From positions 1 through 56,359 of the forward strand of contig CASDQW010000062.1 of assembly GCA_949282965.1 (NCBI GenBank): a DNA stretch of 56,359 nucleotides, written 5' to 3'. This stretch comes from an uncultured Lentisphaeria bacterium. Lineage in GTDB: Bacteria; Verrucomicrobiota; Lentisphaeria; Victivallales; Victivallaceae. Shown one piece after another: positions 1 to 8,992 of this stretch. The notes under the pieces are model-generated. The model was not told the DNA's origin. It was given only the letters and a program-made list of their open reading frames with translations, and ran no database searches. How positions within the stretch are numbered: position 1 is the stretch's first letter; every line of letters starts with the position of its first letter. The translations under genes were made by a program, and so were the position numbers.

Positions 1-484
1 GGACGTCGTTCATGGTTTTTCCGGAGATGTCCAGCACGAAATCATACCCTTCGGCCAGAGCACGGCGGCGGATTTCCGCCCGGATGTCCGCAATGATGTC
101 CTGCCGCTTCTGCTGCTCAAATTCCCGCATCTGGCGATTGCGTTCGGTCGCGTACTGTTCAGCTTCGGCACGTTTCGAGGCCAATTCCCGGGTTTTGCTC
201 CGCAGCGTTTCGGCGGCGGTCGTGCGGGCAGATTCCTCCAGCGCCAGATTCTGCGCCGTATCCCGGGCGGTGTTGCACTCGGTTTCCAGCTGCCGGATCT
301 GATCCTGAAGTTTCAGCAGATAGGCACGGAAAATTTCCGCCTGCTGCCGGATCGCGCCTTCGGCAATCTTGCTTTTGTAATATTCCTTGAATACCTTTTC
401 CAAATCCACCACCGCGGTCCGCTGCGGCGCGGCGGCGGCCAGCAGAGTCAACAGCGACAGGACGGCACAGCACAAAGTTTTCAT
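1..484 (-). CDS. OmpH/Skp-family periplasmic chaperone (3' end beyond window)
   Basis: The 161 visible codons read toward the window edge and no stop is reached, so the gene is partial. Residues 1-20 form a Sec signal peptide (MKTLCCAVLSLLTLLAAAAP). The start of the mature protein, RTAVVDLEKVFKEYYKSK, matches the beginning of Skp/OmpH proteins (VDxxxVFxxYxK). It is followed by a long Gln/Glu/Arg-rich helical stretch, the tentacle coiled coils that in Skp cage unfolded outer-membrane proteins in the periplasm. The ATG overlaps the stop of the upstream gene (ATGA at 481-484), so the two are probably translationally coupled. The family is assigned from the signal peptide, this motif and the coiled coil. 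A generic coiled-coil periplasmic protein is the alternative. Confidence 0.8.
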   Translation of the reverse strand, partial: MKTLCCAVLSLLTLLAAAAPQRTAVVDLEKVFKEYYKSKIAEGAIRQQAEIFRAYLLKLQDQIRQLETECNTARDTAQNLALEESARTTAAETLRSKTRELASKRAEAEQYATERNRQMREFEQQKRQDIIADIRAEIRRRALAEGYDFVLDISGKTMNDV

Positions 485-891
485 GGGCGATCCTCCGCCG
501 GCGGCAGCCAGGACGATTCCCATACGAAGTCCCGGAAAGACCCATGGTATACCGCTCCCGGATCAAACCCCAGAAACAGGACGTCGATCAGTCCGGCGAA
601 AGCGCGCATGCCGGTACAGCCGACCCCTTCGAATGCGCCGGAAACGGCCCCCCAGAAGGGAACCTCCCCGTTGCGCAGCAAAATGCAGCGGGGGACCTCC
701 AGAAAACAGGTGCCGAGATTGGCGAAGCCGCGTCCGACACGATACAAATGCAGATCCAGCTCGGATTCTTCCGGGGCAGTCTCCGTCGTTGCGGCCGGAG
801 CCGCGGCAGCAGGGGCCGCGGGTTCTGCGGCGGAAACGACGGCGGCAGCCAGCAGAAACAGAGCGAGAAGTGTGAGAAATTTTTTTGCCAT
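481..891 (-). CDS. TIGR04073-like exosortase-associated exported protein
   Basis: This 136-aa protein has a signal peptide (MAKKFLTLLALFLLAAAVVSA) and an Ala/Pro-rich linker at about residues 22-40. A compact domain follows, with LYRVGRGFANLGTCFLEVPR and a Gly-rich hydrophobic middle (about 79-110), ending FRDFVWESSWLPP. The pattern 'RxGRGxAN..T..xExP' followed by a glycine-rich segment is what I recall for the TIGR04073 family, which occurs in Verrucomicrobia/Lentisphaerae genomes with exosortase systems. The function is unknown. The start at 891 is preferred over upstream in-frame codons because it begins directly at a good signal peptide. It lies upstream of, and overlaps by 4 nt, the Skp-like gene, which suggests an envelope-biogenesis operon. 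Confidence 0.6.
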   Translation of the reverse strand: MAKKFLTLLALFLLAAAVVSAAEPAAPAAAAPAATTETAPEESELDLHLYRVGRGFANLGTCFLEVPRCILLRNGEVPFWGAVSGAFEGVGCTGMRAFAGLIDVLFLGFDPGAVYHGSFRDFVWESSWLPPAEDRP

Positions 892-974
892 GAATACTGA
901 CCTTCTTGCAAATGGGCGCGAAATCCGAATTTTCCGGCAGGGAAACGGGGCTTGCACCGCTGATTCTTTTTGAC

Positions 975-980
975 ATTATA
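975..980 (-). promoter_or_regulatory. Candidate -10 element for the TIGR04073-skp pair
   Basis: TATAAT on the minus strand about 85 nt upstream of the ATG at 891, in an AT-rich patch. I see no well-spaced -35 hexamer, so this is a candidate only. Confidence 0.35.
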
Positions 981-1004
981 AATTTAGTCATGACAATAGC
1001 ACGA

Positions 1005-1028
1005 CCGGGACGATTTTTCCAGTCCCGG
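1005..1028. promoter_or_regulatory. Hairpin between divergent genes
   Basis: CCGGGAC (1005-1011) pairs with GTCCCGG (1022-1028) across a 10-nt A/T-rich loop. There is no T-run on either side, so an intrinsic terminator is unlikely. It may be an operator or leader structure for the minus-strand genes. Confidence 0.35.
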
Positions 1029-1095
1029 AGCAGGTTTGCACCGGGAAAATAAGGAAAAGAGATCCTTCGGAAATGTTTTTTCCCGAAACAACGGC

Positions 1096-1124
1096 TTGAC
1101 AGCAGCGGGATTGACCGTTATCTT
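1096..1124 (+). promoter_or_regulatory. Promoter for the EIIA-CBS/transporter operon
   Basis: TTGACA (1096-1101), a 17-nt spacer and TATCTT (1119-1124) make a good sigma-70-type promoter. It implies a leader of about 100 nt before the ATG at 1230. Confidence 0.55.
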
Positions 1125-1229
1125 CGAACAGAGTGGATTTTTGGAAGCGAACCGCTTTTCGGCAGTCTCGCCCGGAATCGCCGGAGTCTGCCGGAGAGCC
1201 CTGATGCATGATCATGCAAAGGAGCTGAT

Positions 1230-2156
1230 ATGACCAGACAGCCGCCCCAATGCCGCAACATGTTGAGCGACCGGCAGATTTCCTGCCACCTGACCGCCAC
1301 TGACCGCGACGGTGCCGTGCGTGAATTGCTCAAACTGCTGGAACCGGAAATCAATGGATTCGATGCCGAAGCCGCATTTCAGGCGGTGATCGCCCGCGAG
1401 GAGGTATTTCCCACTGTGATCGCGCCGGGACTGGCAGTGCCGCATGCCCGGCTGCCGGACCTGGACCGGCCGCTGCTGGCGGTGGGAATTGCCCCGGGAG
1501 GAATTGATTTTCAGCAGCCGGACATGCCGCCGGTGCGGGTGGCGATGCTGATCCTGACGCCCGGGGACGATCCGGGACTGCATTTGCAACTGCTGTCCGG
1601 TTTGACTGCGGTTTTCAAGAAAACGCCGGACGCGGTGGAGCGGCTGGCGCAGATGCAGTCGGCGGAAGAGGTGCGGGAATTTCTGGCGGGCGGACGACAT
1701 CTGGTGCCGGATTTCCTCACCGCCCGGGATCTGATGAATCGGAAAATTCCGGTATTGCGCGAGGAGGATTCGGTACAGTCGGCGATTCACACGTTTGCCG
1801 TGAGCGGCTGCGGCGAGCTGCCGGTGCTGGATCGCGACGACGATCTGCGGGGGGTGTTGTCCATTGCCGATCTGCTGCAACTGAGTTTACCCGAACATCT
1901 GCTGTGGATGGAGGACCTTTCGCCTTTTTACCGGTTTCAGCCGTTTTCCGACATGCTCCGGAACGCCGGAGAAACCAAAATCGCCGACGTCATGCGCGAG
2001 GAATATCTGAAAGTGCCGGAACGGATGCCGGCGATTCAACTGGCCAAGCTGTTCCTGGTGAACAAGGTGCTGCAGATCATCGTAGTCGACGATCAGGAGC
2101 GGCTGGCCGGAGTGGTGACGATGCGCGATTTCTGTGCCAAGCTTTTCTGGGAATGA
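1230..2156 (+). CDS. PTS EIIA (fructose/nitrogen type) fused to two CBS domains
   Basis: This 308-aa cytosolic protein has two parts. Residues about 12-155 look like an EIIA-Fru/PtsN domain: PGLAVPHARLP places the phospho-acceptor histidine at His72, with a second conserved His at about 118 (GLHLQLLSGL). Residues about 163-220 and 250-305 are a CBS pair (TARDLMNRKIPVLRE...GVLSIADLL and IADVMREEYLKVPE...GVVTMRDF). CBS pairs usually bind adenosine nucleotides. No EIIB or EIIC is nearby, so this is probably a regulatory EIIA rather than a sugar-transport subunit. AAAGGAG precedes the ATG. The downstream gene is an ion transporter 31 nt away, so the likely job is to gate that transporter by phosphorylation and nucleotide state. 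That partnership is inferred from the operon. Confidence 0.85.
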   Translation: MTRQPPQCRNMLSDRQISCHLTATDRDGAVRELLKLLEPEINGFDAEAAFQAVIAREEVFPTVIAPGLAVPHARLPDLDRPLLAVGIAPGGIDFQQPDMPPVRVAMLILTPGDDPGLHLQLLSGLTAVFKKTPDAVERLAQMQSAEEVREFLAGGRHLVPDFLTARDLMNRKIPVLREEDSVQSAIHTFAVSGCGELPVLDRDDDLRGVLSIADLLQLSLPEHLLWMEDLSPFYRFQPFSDMLRNAGETKIADVMREEYLKVPERMPAIQLAKLFLVNKVLQIIVVDDQERLAGVVTMRDFCAKLFWE

Positions 2157-2187
2157 CAACCGCAGCGGAGAAAGGATTCCTGGCATT

Positions 2188-3957
2188 ATGCATGGAGAAG
2201 AAGGCGGAATGCAACTCAGTGTCCGGCAGCTGCTGACGCGGCTGGCGGTGATGGTTGGAGTGGGCGTGGCGGCAGGCGTGATCGGCGGCTGTACGGTGTT
2301 CGACGTGCGGCAGGCGGCGGCGGTGGCGGTGTTTCTCTCCATTATTCTCGGGACGTTGTTTTTCTGGAATTTCCGGCTGGCGATCGCCTTCCTCGGGCTG
2401 TCGGTACTGATCTGTACGCATTCGCTGAACATTCAGCAGTTCGTGCAATCATCGGCGCTCGAGGTGATCCTCTTTCTGGTCGGCATGATGATTATAGTCG
2501 GAGCGCTGCGCGATCTGGGATTCTTCTCCTGGATCGTACAGTGCATCGTGTCCATGCCGAATATTTCGGGAGGGAAATTCATAGTAGTGACTTCGGCGGC
2601 TTCGGCGCTGTTGGCATGCGCGGTGGACGAGGTGACGTCGATCATCTTCATTTCCACGCTGATTTTTCAGGTCTGCGACCGGCTCAAGCTCAATCCGACG
2701 CCGTATGTCATTATCGCGGTGCTCTGCACCAACATCGGCAGCGCGGGGACGATGATGGGCAATCCGGTGGGGATTTACATCGGGACCAAGGGCGGGTTGA
2801 CGTTCGGCGACTTCATGACCTGGGCGTTCCCGCTGATGCTGCTGGCACTGGCGTCCACGGTGGCGGTTACTTACTGGTATTTCCGGCGGGAGGTGGCGTT
2901 GTTCAATGAGCATCTCCAGGCGCGGCTGGCGCGGAATCTGTCGCTGGCGTCCACCGTGGACGTGCCGTATGTGCAGGGGCTGGTGCTGCTGCTGGCCACG
3001 GTGCTGGCAATCGCGTCGCATCATCAGATCGAGAGCTGGCTGGGACTGGGCAAAAACAGTGTGCTGCTGATTGCACCGCTGGCCTGTTCCGGCGTGGTGA
3101 TGATCATCCGGCGTGACCGGGCGCGACATTACGTGGAGCGGGATGTGGACTGGTGGACTTTGCTGTTTTTCATGTTGTTGTTTGCGATTGCGGGGACGCT
3201 GGAACACACGCATGTCGACCGGATCATGGCGTCGCGTTTCGCGGGCATCTGCGGGACGGAACACGCGGTGCTGGTGCCGTTCATTCTGGCGGTGACGGCG
3301 ATGGGGTCGGCGTTTGTGGACAATGTGATTTTCGTGGCGGCGTTCTGTCCGGTGATCGAGCAGCTGGCGGTCAATGTCAAGGATTTGCCGCTGTGGTGGG
3401 CGTTGCTGTTCGGCGCGTGTTTCGGCGGGAACATCACCATGATCGGCAGTACCGCCAATATCGTGGCGCTGGGGATGCTGGAAAAGCGGGCGCATACGCA
3501 GGTCGGCTTTTTCCAGTGGCTGAAGATTGGATTTCTCTCGGCACTGCTGGCCTGTGTGGTGGCCTGGGCAGGGCTGATGCTGCTGGAACCGTGGATGCCG
3601 GATCGGCACGTGCAGCTGAAATATGAATATCTGACTGCGGATTCCGGAAAAGTGTTCCACGGCAAGAACGCCATGCTGAAGGCCCGGTGTGCAGGACCTG
3701 CGTCGCTGCCGGCGCTGCCGGATTTCCCGGCGGCGGATTACGAGGCGTTTTGGCTGTCGCCGTCGTCGGGTGGGCGGGGGCCGGCCGTTCCCGTGCTGGT
3801 GCCGAAGACGCACCGGGAGCTGATTGAGGCACTGGAGGCGGCGGATGACAACGTGCTTATGCTGCAGGGAAAGGTCCACACAATGGCGGCGGAATTGCCG
3901 GAATCGCCGCATCTATTCGTATTGGAAGCGGTGTCGCCGGCCGCGGTGGAAGAGTGA
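2188..3957 (+). CDS. ArsB/NhaD-type (ion transporter superfamily) permease
   Basis: A polytopic membrane protein of about 589 aa. About a dozen hydrophobic segments fill residues 10-470. Two half-repeats carry the family signatures: VDEVTSIIFIS...NIGSAGTMMGNPVG in the first half and FVDNVIFVAA...GGNITMIGSTANIVALG in the second. This arrangement is typical of the ArsB/NhaD and citrate/SLC13 ion-transporter clan. The substrate cannot be decided; Na+/H+ exchange or anion transport are both possible. The last 110 residues are soluble, hydrophilic and unlike the transporter core, and could be a docking domain for the EIIA-CBS partner. Starts at 2188 and 2209 both have ribosome-binding sites (GGAGAAAGGA or GGAGAAGAAGG). 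An ATG at 2134 would overlap the upstream gene. Confidence 0.8.
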   Translation: MHGEEGGMQLSVRQLLTRLAVMVGVGVAAGVIGGCTVFDVRQAAAVAVFLSIILGTLFFWNFRLAIAFLGLSVLICTHSLNIQQFVQSSALEVILFLVGMMIIVGALRDLGFFSWIVQCIVSMPNISGGKFIVVTSAASALLACAVDEVTSIIFISTLIFQVCDRLKLNPTPYVIIAVLCTNIGSAGTMMGNPVGIYIGTKGGLTFGDFMTWAFPLMLLALASTVAVTYWYFRREVALFNEHLQARLARNLSLASTVDVPYVQGLVLLLATVLAIASHHQIESWLGLGKNSVLLIAPLACSGVVMIIRRDRARHYVERDVDWWTLLFFMLLFAIAGTLEHTHVDRIMASRFAGICGTEHAVLVPFILAVTAMGSAFVDNVIFVAAFCPVIEQLAVNVKDLPLWWALLFGACFGGNITMIGSTANIVALGMLEKRAHTQVGFFQWLKIGFLSALLACVVAWAGLMLLEPWMPDRHVQLKYEYLTADSGKVFHGKNAMLKARCAGPASLPALPDFPAADYEAFWLSPSSGGRGPAVPVLVPKTHRELIEALEAADDNVLMLQGKVHTMAAELPESPHLFVLEAVSPAAVEE

Positions 3958-3962
3958 GTTAT

Positions 3963-3998
3963 CGTCCCCGTCCGGGCGGTTTGCTCCGGACGGGGACG
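3963..3998. terminator. Strong GC hairpin between convergent genes
   Basis: A 13-bp perfect stem, CGTCCCCGTCCGG (3963-3975) with CCGGACGGGGACG (3986-3998), sits between the convergent transporter and lyase genes. There is no clear U-run, so it is a terminator-like stem that may need Rho or simply block 3' exonucleases. Confidence 0.5.
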
Positions 3999-4011
3999 CG
4001 GGCGGGCCTGT

Positions 4012-7000
4012 TTATTGCCGGAGCAGTCGGACCGTATAGGCGGCGCCGTCTCCGGCGGGAAGCGAAACCAGCGTGTTTCCGTTGGCGGAGCGGAGCCGGG
4101 CGGGACCGGAGACCAGACGCCATTGCCCGTTCAACGTCAGAGTGAAAACACCGGGCACGTTCTGGAAACTGGTTTGAATGTCAACCCAGTTTTTCTTCGG
4201 CATGATCGGCCGCCACTGTCTGCCGATGTCCGGCATGGCGGCGCGCAGCTCCAGCTGATCCCCGTCGGAACGGAGTGCCGCCAGCACCGGGGCGTCGGTT
4301 GCCACCAGAGGACCGACCTGAACTTTTCCGGGAGCGAAGACGGCTGCCCACAGCCGACGGTCGGAAAATTCAACCGCGTGTACGCCGTCGGATTTGCGCA
4401 GAACCCGGTACGGATAGGGTTGTTTCAGGCCGTTCAGCAGGATGGCGTATTCCCAGCCGCCGTTTTGAGGCGCCGTGCCGTGCTGGATGACCGCCACTTC
4501 GAAATCGCCTTCTCCGCCGGTGGAGCGACCGTATTTTTCCAGCGGGAAGTTTTGATGTTGCCGTTGGATTTCCACATTCTTCCCATCGGGTATCACATAA
4601 CCGATTCCGGCGGAATCACGCAGCGTCAGCGCTCCGGAGGCACCTTTTTCGGCGGCGGGGAGTGCGGTCAGCGTCCGCTCGTTGACCATGGTCGGCTGCT
4701 CGCCGGGGTGATCAAGGCGGCGCTGGAAAAGCGTGGTTTCCACCGGGTGATTCCGGTCGGTCGAGGCGAGGCCGGATCCCAGAGAGAGAATCATATCGTC
4801 CAGAAAGAAGACCGACTGGTCAAATTTCAGACCGGACTGATAATACAGGTCGGCGAACCGCATGAGAAAGATTCCGTTGTCGCCAATTTCCATGCCGCCC
4901 ATGGCGGGTTCTCCGGTGAAATGGCGGGACGCATCCTTGATCGGCACCGGATCCAGGTCGGCGAAGGCGGTGCGGACGGTCGTCGCTCCCGGGATCCGGG
5001 TGAAATCCCACCCTTTCCAGGCATAGCCGCTGCCGGCAAGCGATACGGGATCTCCTCCGGAAAGAATGGTGATGGAGCCGCGGCTGAGATTGCGGCCGAG
5101 CTGGCCTTCGGCGCCGCTTTCGAAGTCCCAGATATAGCGGCTGTTGCCTTTGACCGCGGCCAGCGTTTCGCCGCGCCGGTGGAAGGAGGCTCCGGCGTAG
5201 GGGACGGCGCGGTGCCCCTGCGGGGTGGGTTCCGGTTCGACGAGTTTCCGGAATTCGGCGGCGAAGCGCTCCATGTCCTCGGCATTACCCAGAGTACCGG
5301 TGAAGGTGTTGCCCTTGTAGGAGACGGAGCGGAATTTATCCCTGACCGGTTTGTATTGCAGATCATAGAGTCGCAGGAAGGCGGCGGCCAGCTCCCGGTC
5401 CGGTGTGTCGAAAAGCTGCGCGGCATAGGCGTAGCCGGGAATCCCCGGGACGAGCCCGTCCGGCCAGAACGGCCAGCGTCCGTTGAGAGCGATGGTATAA
5501 TCATATTTCTGGGCGACGAACCGCGCCAGCAGCAGGGATTTTTTCAAATTGTTCCGGGCCGTTTCGTTCAAGGCGAACGGGGTGCCACGCAGCCAGTAGC
5601 CGAGGCGCGCGGCCATTTCGACACCGTGGATGCCGTAGCCGTTCCAGTACGGATTGGAATGGTGGTACAGGGCTCCGTCCGGCTTGATCAGGGCATTGAG
5701 GCCGCGGGAGACGACCAGCGCCCGGTTGAGGTCGTCGGAGAATTTCCGCAACAGCAGCACCCGCATGTTGGGGTCTTCCATGCTGATGATGGAGAGCAGC
5801 TGGAACAGCGCGATGGTGCGCAGGGAATCCGCGCCCTCGCAGCTGACCCGGACCTTGGGATCGTACATCTGACGGAAGAGGGAAACATAGTGGCTGTTTT
5901 CCACCTCCCGCTTGAGAATGCCGGCCTTTTCCAGTTCCGGGCGCATGAGGAAGATCGTGAGGGAGTATCCCGCCAGCCCCAGATGCAATCCGTAGCCGGT
6001 TCCCATGGAGCTGCCGGTCGCCCAGCCCTGGTCGTGGGCGTGGTCGAAGGCCAGAATGATTTTTTCCAGCAGTTCGGGGCTGTGATAATACGGGTTGGGC
6101 TGTTCCGGCGTCCCCGGGTCGTGCCAGGCCAGTGCCATCGGGAGCACGCAGTTGTCGAAGAAATCATGGATATGGGGCTGACCGCCGTGGATGACGTTGA
6201 ACACCGGGTTGCCGGTGATCCGGCCGTCTGGGTGGCGTCGGATGTTGTACGCGTCGAATTTTTTCAGTGTTTCCGGCATCCGGCTGATGGTGGCGTCGGC
6301 GATGACGGCGAGTTCCGGATTTTTCCGGGCGTCGGCACTGCCGGTCAGCCATTGGCGCAGCCTGGTTTCGATGAGTTCGACGGCGTCGAGGTCCGCCTGT
6401 GCGACCGGTTTCCGGGGCAGGGAAAACGGAGTGGCGAAAACTTTTTCCGTCTGGTTCGGGCCGCCTTGCCGGGCGGTGTTGACGGTTACCTGTCGGTCGC
6501 TTTCCCGTGCCCAGTAGACGTAATCGGTCAGTTCCATCCGGTCGAGATACAGCGTCCCGGAAGAGAGTCCGGAGGCGTTGAGGCGCATTAATTCCATGGG
6601 CTGTTTGGCGTCGACGGTCCGGGCGTCGAGGCGGGGCAGGAGCCAGACGGCGCGCCAGCCGGTAAAATCCTGGCGCACCGGAAACCGGTAGCGGGGGCGA
6701 TTGGCCCGCAATCCGGCTTCCGTCCCGAATTCGATCAGCAGTTCCCCCCGCGGATCGGGTTTCTCCCGGTAGAGCCAGAGTTTCAGGCCGCCGTCGCGGC
6801 CGGCGGCGAACTTCAGCCCCTCCGGGTCACGGAACACCAGCGTCCCCCCACGCTGATAATCCCAGCGCAGGGAACGGCTTCCGTGCTTGAAATGCCGGTC
6901 GGAAATGGCGACCTTGGATCGTTCCGGGGTCAGGATCTGCAATTCGTCATCCGCCTCGAATGAGTGACAGGAGACTTTGAATTTTCCCACGTCGAAGCCA

Positions 7001-7110
7001 CTGCCGACGTCGTATCCGGCGGATATTTCCCCCTGCACCGCGGTAGCGAGGGGCGGCAGCAGCATGAACAACAGAAGACCGGAATAAATCGGAAAGTTGA
7101 GAAACGTCAT
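4012..7110 (-). CDS. Secreted polysaccharide lyase family 8-like (chondroitinase/hyaluronidase type)
   Basis: A 1032-aa exported enzyme with signal peptide MTFLNFPIYSGLLLFMLLPP. Residues about 45-205 resemble the jelly-roll N domain of chondroitin ABC lyases (SLRWDYQRGGTL...LYLDRMELTDYVYWARE). Residues about 235-620 are the alpha/alpha toroid and the rest the beta domains. By eye the catalytic tetrad aligns with Proteus chondroitinase ABC: His484 and Tyr492 (in YHHSNPYWNGYGIHG), Arg545 (NGRWPF) and Glu664 (YIWDFESG). These lyases cleave uronic-acid glycans by beta-elimination; the exact substrate is not shown. The ATG at 7110 is chosen because GAAAGG, overlapping the upstream stop, is 7 nt before it; an in-frame GTG at 7125 is the alternative. 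It is last in the regulator-pseudopilin-lyase set. Confidence 0.88.
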   Translation of the reverse strand: MTFLNFPIYSGLLLFMLLPPLATAVQGEISAGYDVGSGFDVGKFKVSCHSFEADDELQILTPERSKVAISDRHFKHGSRSLRWDYQRGGTLVFRDPEGLKFAAGRDGGLKLWLYREKPDPRGELLIEFGTEAGLRANRPRYRFPVRQDFTGWRAVWLLPRLDARTVDAKQPMELMRLNASGLSSGTLYLDRMELTDYVYWARESDRQVTVNTARQGGPNQTEKVFATPFSLPRKPVAQADLDAVELIETRLRQWLTGSADARKNPELAVIADATISRMPETLKKFDAYNIRRHPDGRITGNPVFNVIHGGQPHIHDFFDNCVLPMALAWHDPGTPEQPNPYYHSPELLEKIILAFDHAHDQGWATGSSMGTGYGLHLGLAGYSLTIFLMRPELEKAGILKREVENSHYVSLFRQMYDPKVRVSCEGADSLRTIALFQLLSIISMEDPNMRVLLLRKFSDDLNRALVVSRGLNALIKPDGALYHHSNPYWNGYGIHGVEMAARLGYWLRGTPFALNETARNNLKKSLLLARFVAQKYDYTIALNGRWPFWPDGLVPGIPGYAYAAQLFDTPDRELAAAFLRLYDLQYKPVRDKFRSVSYKGNTFTGTLGNAEDMERFAAEFRKLVEPEPTPQGHRAVPYAGASFHRRGETLAAVKGNSRYIWDFESGAEGQLGRNLSRGSITILSGGDPVSLAGSGYAWKGWDFTRIPGATTVRTAFADLDPVPIKDASRHFTGEPAMGGMEIGDNGIFLMRFADLYYQSGLKFDQSVFFLDDMILSLGSGLASTDRNHPVETTLFQRRLDHPGEQPTMVNERTLTALPAAEKGASGALTLRDSAGIGYVIPDGKNVEIQRQHQNFPLEKYGRSTGGEGDFEVAVIQHGTAPQNGGWEYAILLNGLKQPYPYRVLRKSDGVHAVEFSDRRLWAAVFAPGKVQVGPLVATDAPVLAALRSDGDQLELRAAMPDIGRQWRPIMPKKNWVDIQTSFQNVPGVFTLTLNGQWRLVSGPARLRSANGNTLVSLPAGDGAAYTVRLLRQ

Positions 7111-7121
7111 GACGGCACCTT

Positions 7122-7817
7122 TCACTTGATCGTTACGGTATTCGGTTCCTGGTTGCGGCCGAAGAATTCCGGATCAGACAGATAATTGTCGCCGAGCAGG
7201 TATTTCGGGGCGGCGTGCATGTCCATGTAGGTGACGTTGATTTTGCCGTTGTGCCGGTAGCGGACTTCCTCGCCGACGCCTTCGTAGTCGGCGGTGGTTC
7301 CCAGGGCGCCGAAGTCGTCGGTGTATCCCGGCAGACAGAGACGTCCGTCGGCAATGCCCATCAGGAGTGACGGCTTCCGGAGACGCTGGATTTTCTGGGG
7401 CGCGTATTTGTTGTATCCGAAAATCCGGTAGTTGCTGATCGCGTTGTTGAACCCGTAACTGGAGACGATGCCGCGATATTTGTGCTTATAGGGGGAGTTG
7501 CACTGGTAAGGTTTGAATTTGAGGGGATCTTCGTCGGTGAAGTCGATTCCGTATTTTTGGGAACTGCCCAGATACGGCAGCAGCACAATGGTGCCCATCT
7601 GGGTGGCGGTACCGTAGGCGAAGACCAGATAGCCGTTGTTGTCGTCGGTGTACAGCGTGAGGGCATTGCCCTGCTGCTTGAGGTTGTTCAGACAGTTGGC
7701 GGCGTGGGCGGTCAGACGGGCCTTGTTGAGCGCGGGCAGCAGCATCCCGGCCAGAATGGCGATGATCGCAATGACGATGAGCAGTTCGATCAGGGTGAAA
7801 TGCCGTTTTCTGTTCAT
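7122..7817 (-). CDS. Pseudopilin-like protein (prepilin leader, RHNG...DMHA tail), locus A
   Basis: A 231-aa protein with a type IV prepilin-like leader, [24 protein letters not shown]. It has the conserved Glu at +5 of the FTLIE core but His instead of Gly at the usual -1 cleavage position. Residues about 25-60 ([23 protein letters not shown]) and the tail motif [18 protein letters not shown] are the pattern seen in DUF1559/H-X9-DG-type pseudopilins, which are greatly expanded in Planctomycetes and Lentisphaerae. The start at 7817 has AAAGGA 7 nt upstream; longer in-frame starts would place the leader internally. It is encoded just before the PL8 lyase, whose ribosome-binding site overlaps this stop. 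The role is probably surface display or secretion related to the lyase, but that is inference. Confidence 0.85.
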   Translation of the reverse strand: MNRKRHFTLIELLIVIAIIAILAGMLLPALNKARLTAHAANCLNNLKQQGNALTLYTDDNNGYLVFAYGTATQMGTIVLLPYLGSSQKYGIDFTDEDPLKFKPYQCNSPYKHKYRGIVSSYGFNNAISNYRIFGYNKYAPQKIQRLRKPSLLMGIADGRLCLPGYTDDFGALGTTADYEGVGEEVRYRHNGKINVTYMDMHAAPKYLLGDNYLSDPEFFGRNQEPNTVTIK

Positions 7818-7917
7818 GTTTCGGTCCTTTCTGTCGATTGTGTTCCGGGTTGTAATAACTTGTCTGATTCGCTGATAACCTGAATTTTTTCTGACTGGAT
7901 CCATTTCCCCCTCCGTT

Positions 7918-8967
7918 TCAAAAGCCCTGCGGCTGCTCTCCCGGCTCCACCAGTTTCCCCGGCAGATAAATCCGTCGCGAGCCACGGGTCGGAACCTCCA
8001 TGCGCGCCACGCATTCTTCGAAGGCGGTCCGGCCGACGTTTTTCCAGTTGATGGCGATGGTCGGGAAACGGTGGAACCACTTCACATGGACGCTTTTTCC
8101 ATCCATGCCGAGAATGGTTCGTTCCGTCGGCAGATGGCCGCCGCACTGCCGATGGTAGCGACTGCAAAGATATTCGAGCAGGTTGTCCGAGGTGCAGAAG
8201 AGCCCTTCGTTACGAGCAGGAAAGGGGACGGTTTCCTTTTCATAGGACTGCACGTGCAGCGCCGCAACCGTGCCTCCGGCGTTTTCCCAGAAAAACGCCA
8301 TGATTTTGGCCCGGTTGAAGAAGACCGGACGCGGGTCGGTGTAGATATGCAGTCGGTCGATTCCCCGTTTCTGAAAATACCGGATCGCCTGGGTGGCGGC
8401 ATTGAACGGGTCGATGTCCACCAGCGACAGTTTTTCCTCGAAGTCGGAAACCATCATCACCCCGACCGCGGGAATGGTCAGCGAAAGATTGGCCGCGCGC
8501 CAGTCGAATTCCCGGAGCAGGATCGCGCCATCGCAATGCGTATTGAGCCGATCCAGGGTTCCGGCGGGGATTTCGTACCGGCTGTAGGGAAATACCATCA
8601 ACTCATACTTGTATTGCAGTGCCATGCGTTGAATTTCATTGAATGCGGAGTAGTAAATGCCGGGATAGCCCCCGCTCTCTTCGTCCTGAATGTAGACCAG
8701 CACGCCCAGCGGTTTGACGGCCCGGTGCCGGTCCGGATGGTTCGAGCTGCGGGCGACGAAGATGCCGCGCTTGGGGGATTTCCGGAGCGTGCCCCGGCGG
8801 CAGAGGTAATCAATCCCCCGCAGCGTGGAACCGTAACTCAGACCGAATTTCTGTCCCAGAGAGCGGACCGACGGTAACCGGGAGCCCGGCAGGTATTCCT
8901 CGGTCATGATCCGGGTTTCGATATAATCGATGAGTTCGGCGGCGATTTCAGGTTTACGGCTGTCCAT
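7918..8967 (-). CDS. GntR-family regulator with sugar-binding-like C domain, locus A
   Basis: A 349-aa transcription factor. Residues about 6-75 are a GntR winged helix ([54 protein letters not shown]). From about residue 85 the chain reads like a LacI/periplasmic-binding fold ([12 protein letters not shown]...DGAILLREF...VGVMMVSDF...[15 protein letters not shown]), as in GntR proteins that sense sugars. GGAGG lies 6 nt before the chosen ATG at 8967. It is the first gene of the pseudopilin-PL8 set and probably controls it in response to a glycan breakdown product. Direct repeats upstream of its promoter are candidate operators. Confidence 0.85.
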   Translation of the reverse strand: MDSRKPEIAAELIDYIETRIMTEEYLPGSRLPSVRSLGQKFGLSYGSTLRGIDYLCRRGTLRKSPKRGIFVARSSNHPDRHRAVKPLGVLVYIQDEESGGYPGIYYSAFNEIQRMALQYKYELMVFPYSRYEIPAGTLDRLNTHCDGAILLREFDWRAANLSLTIPAVGVMMVSDFEEKLSLVDIDPFNAATQAIRYFQKRGIDRLHIYTDPRPVFFNRAKIMAFFWENAGGTVAALHVQSYEKETVPFPARNEGLFCTSDNLLEYLCSRYHRQCGGHLPTERTILGMDGKSVHVKWFHRFPTIAINWKNVGRTAFEECVARMEVPTRGSRRIYLPGKLVEPGEQPQGF

Positions 8968-8992
8968 TGATTCCTCCAGGCGTCCAGGTATG

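Noticed and set aside
4015..6591. An 858-codon open frame antisense to the PL8 lyase gene
   Set aside because: It is a by-product of GC-rich codon bias on the other strand. It has no family motif or ribosome-binding site, while the minus-strand frame has a signal peptide and a full catalytic tetrad.
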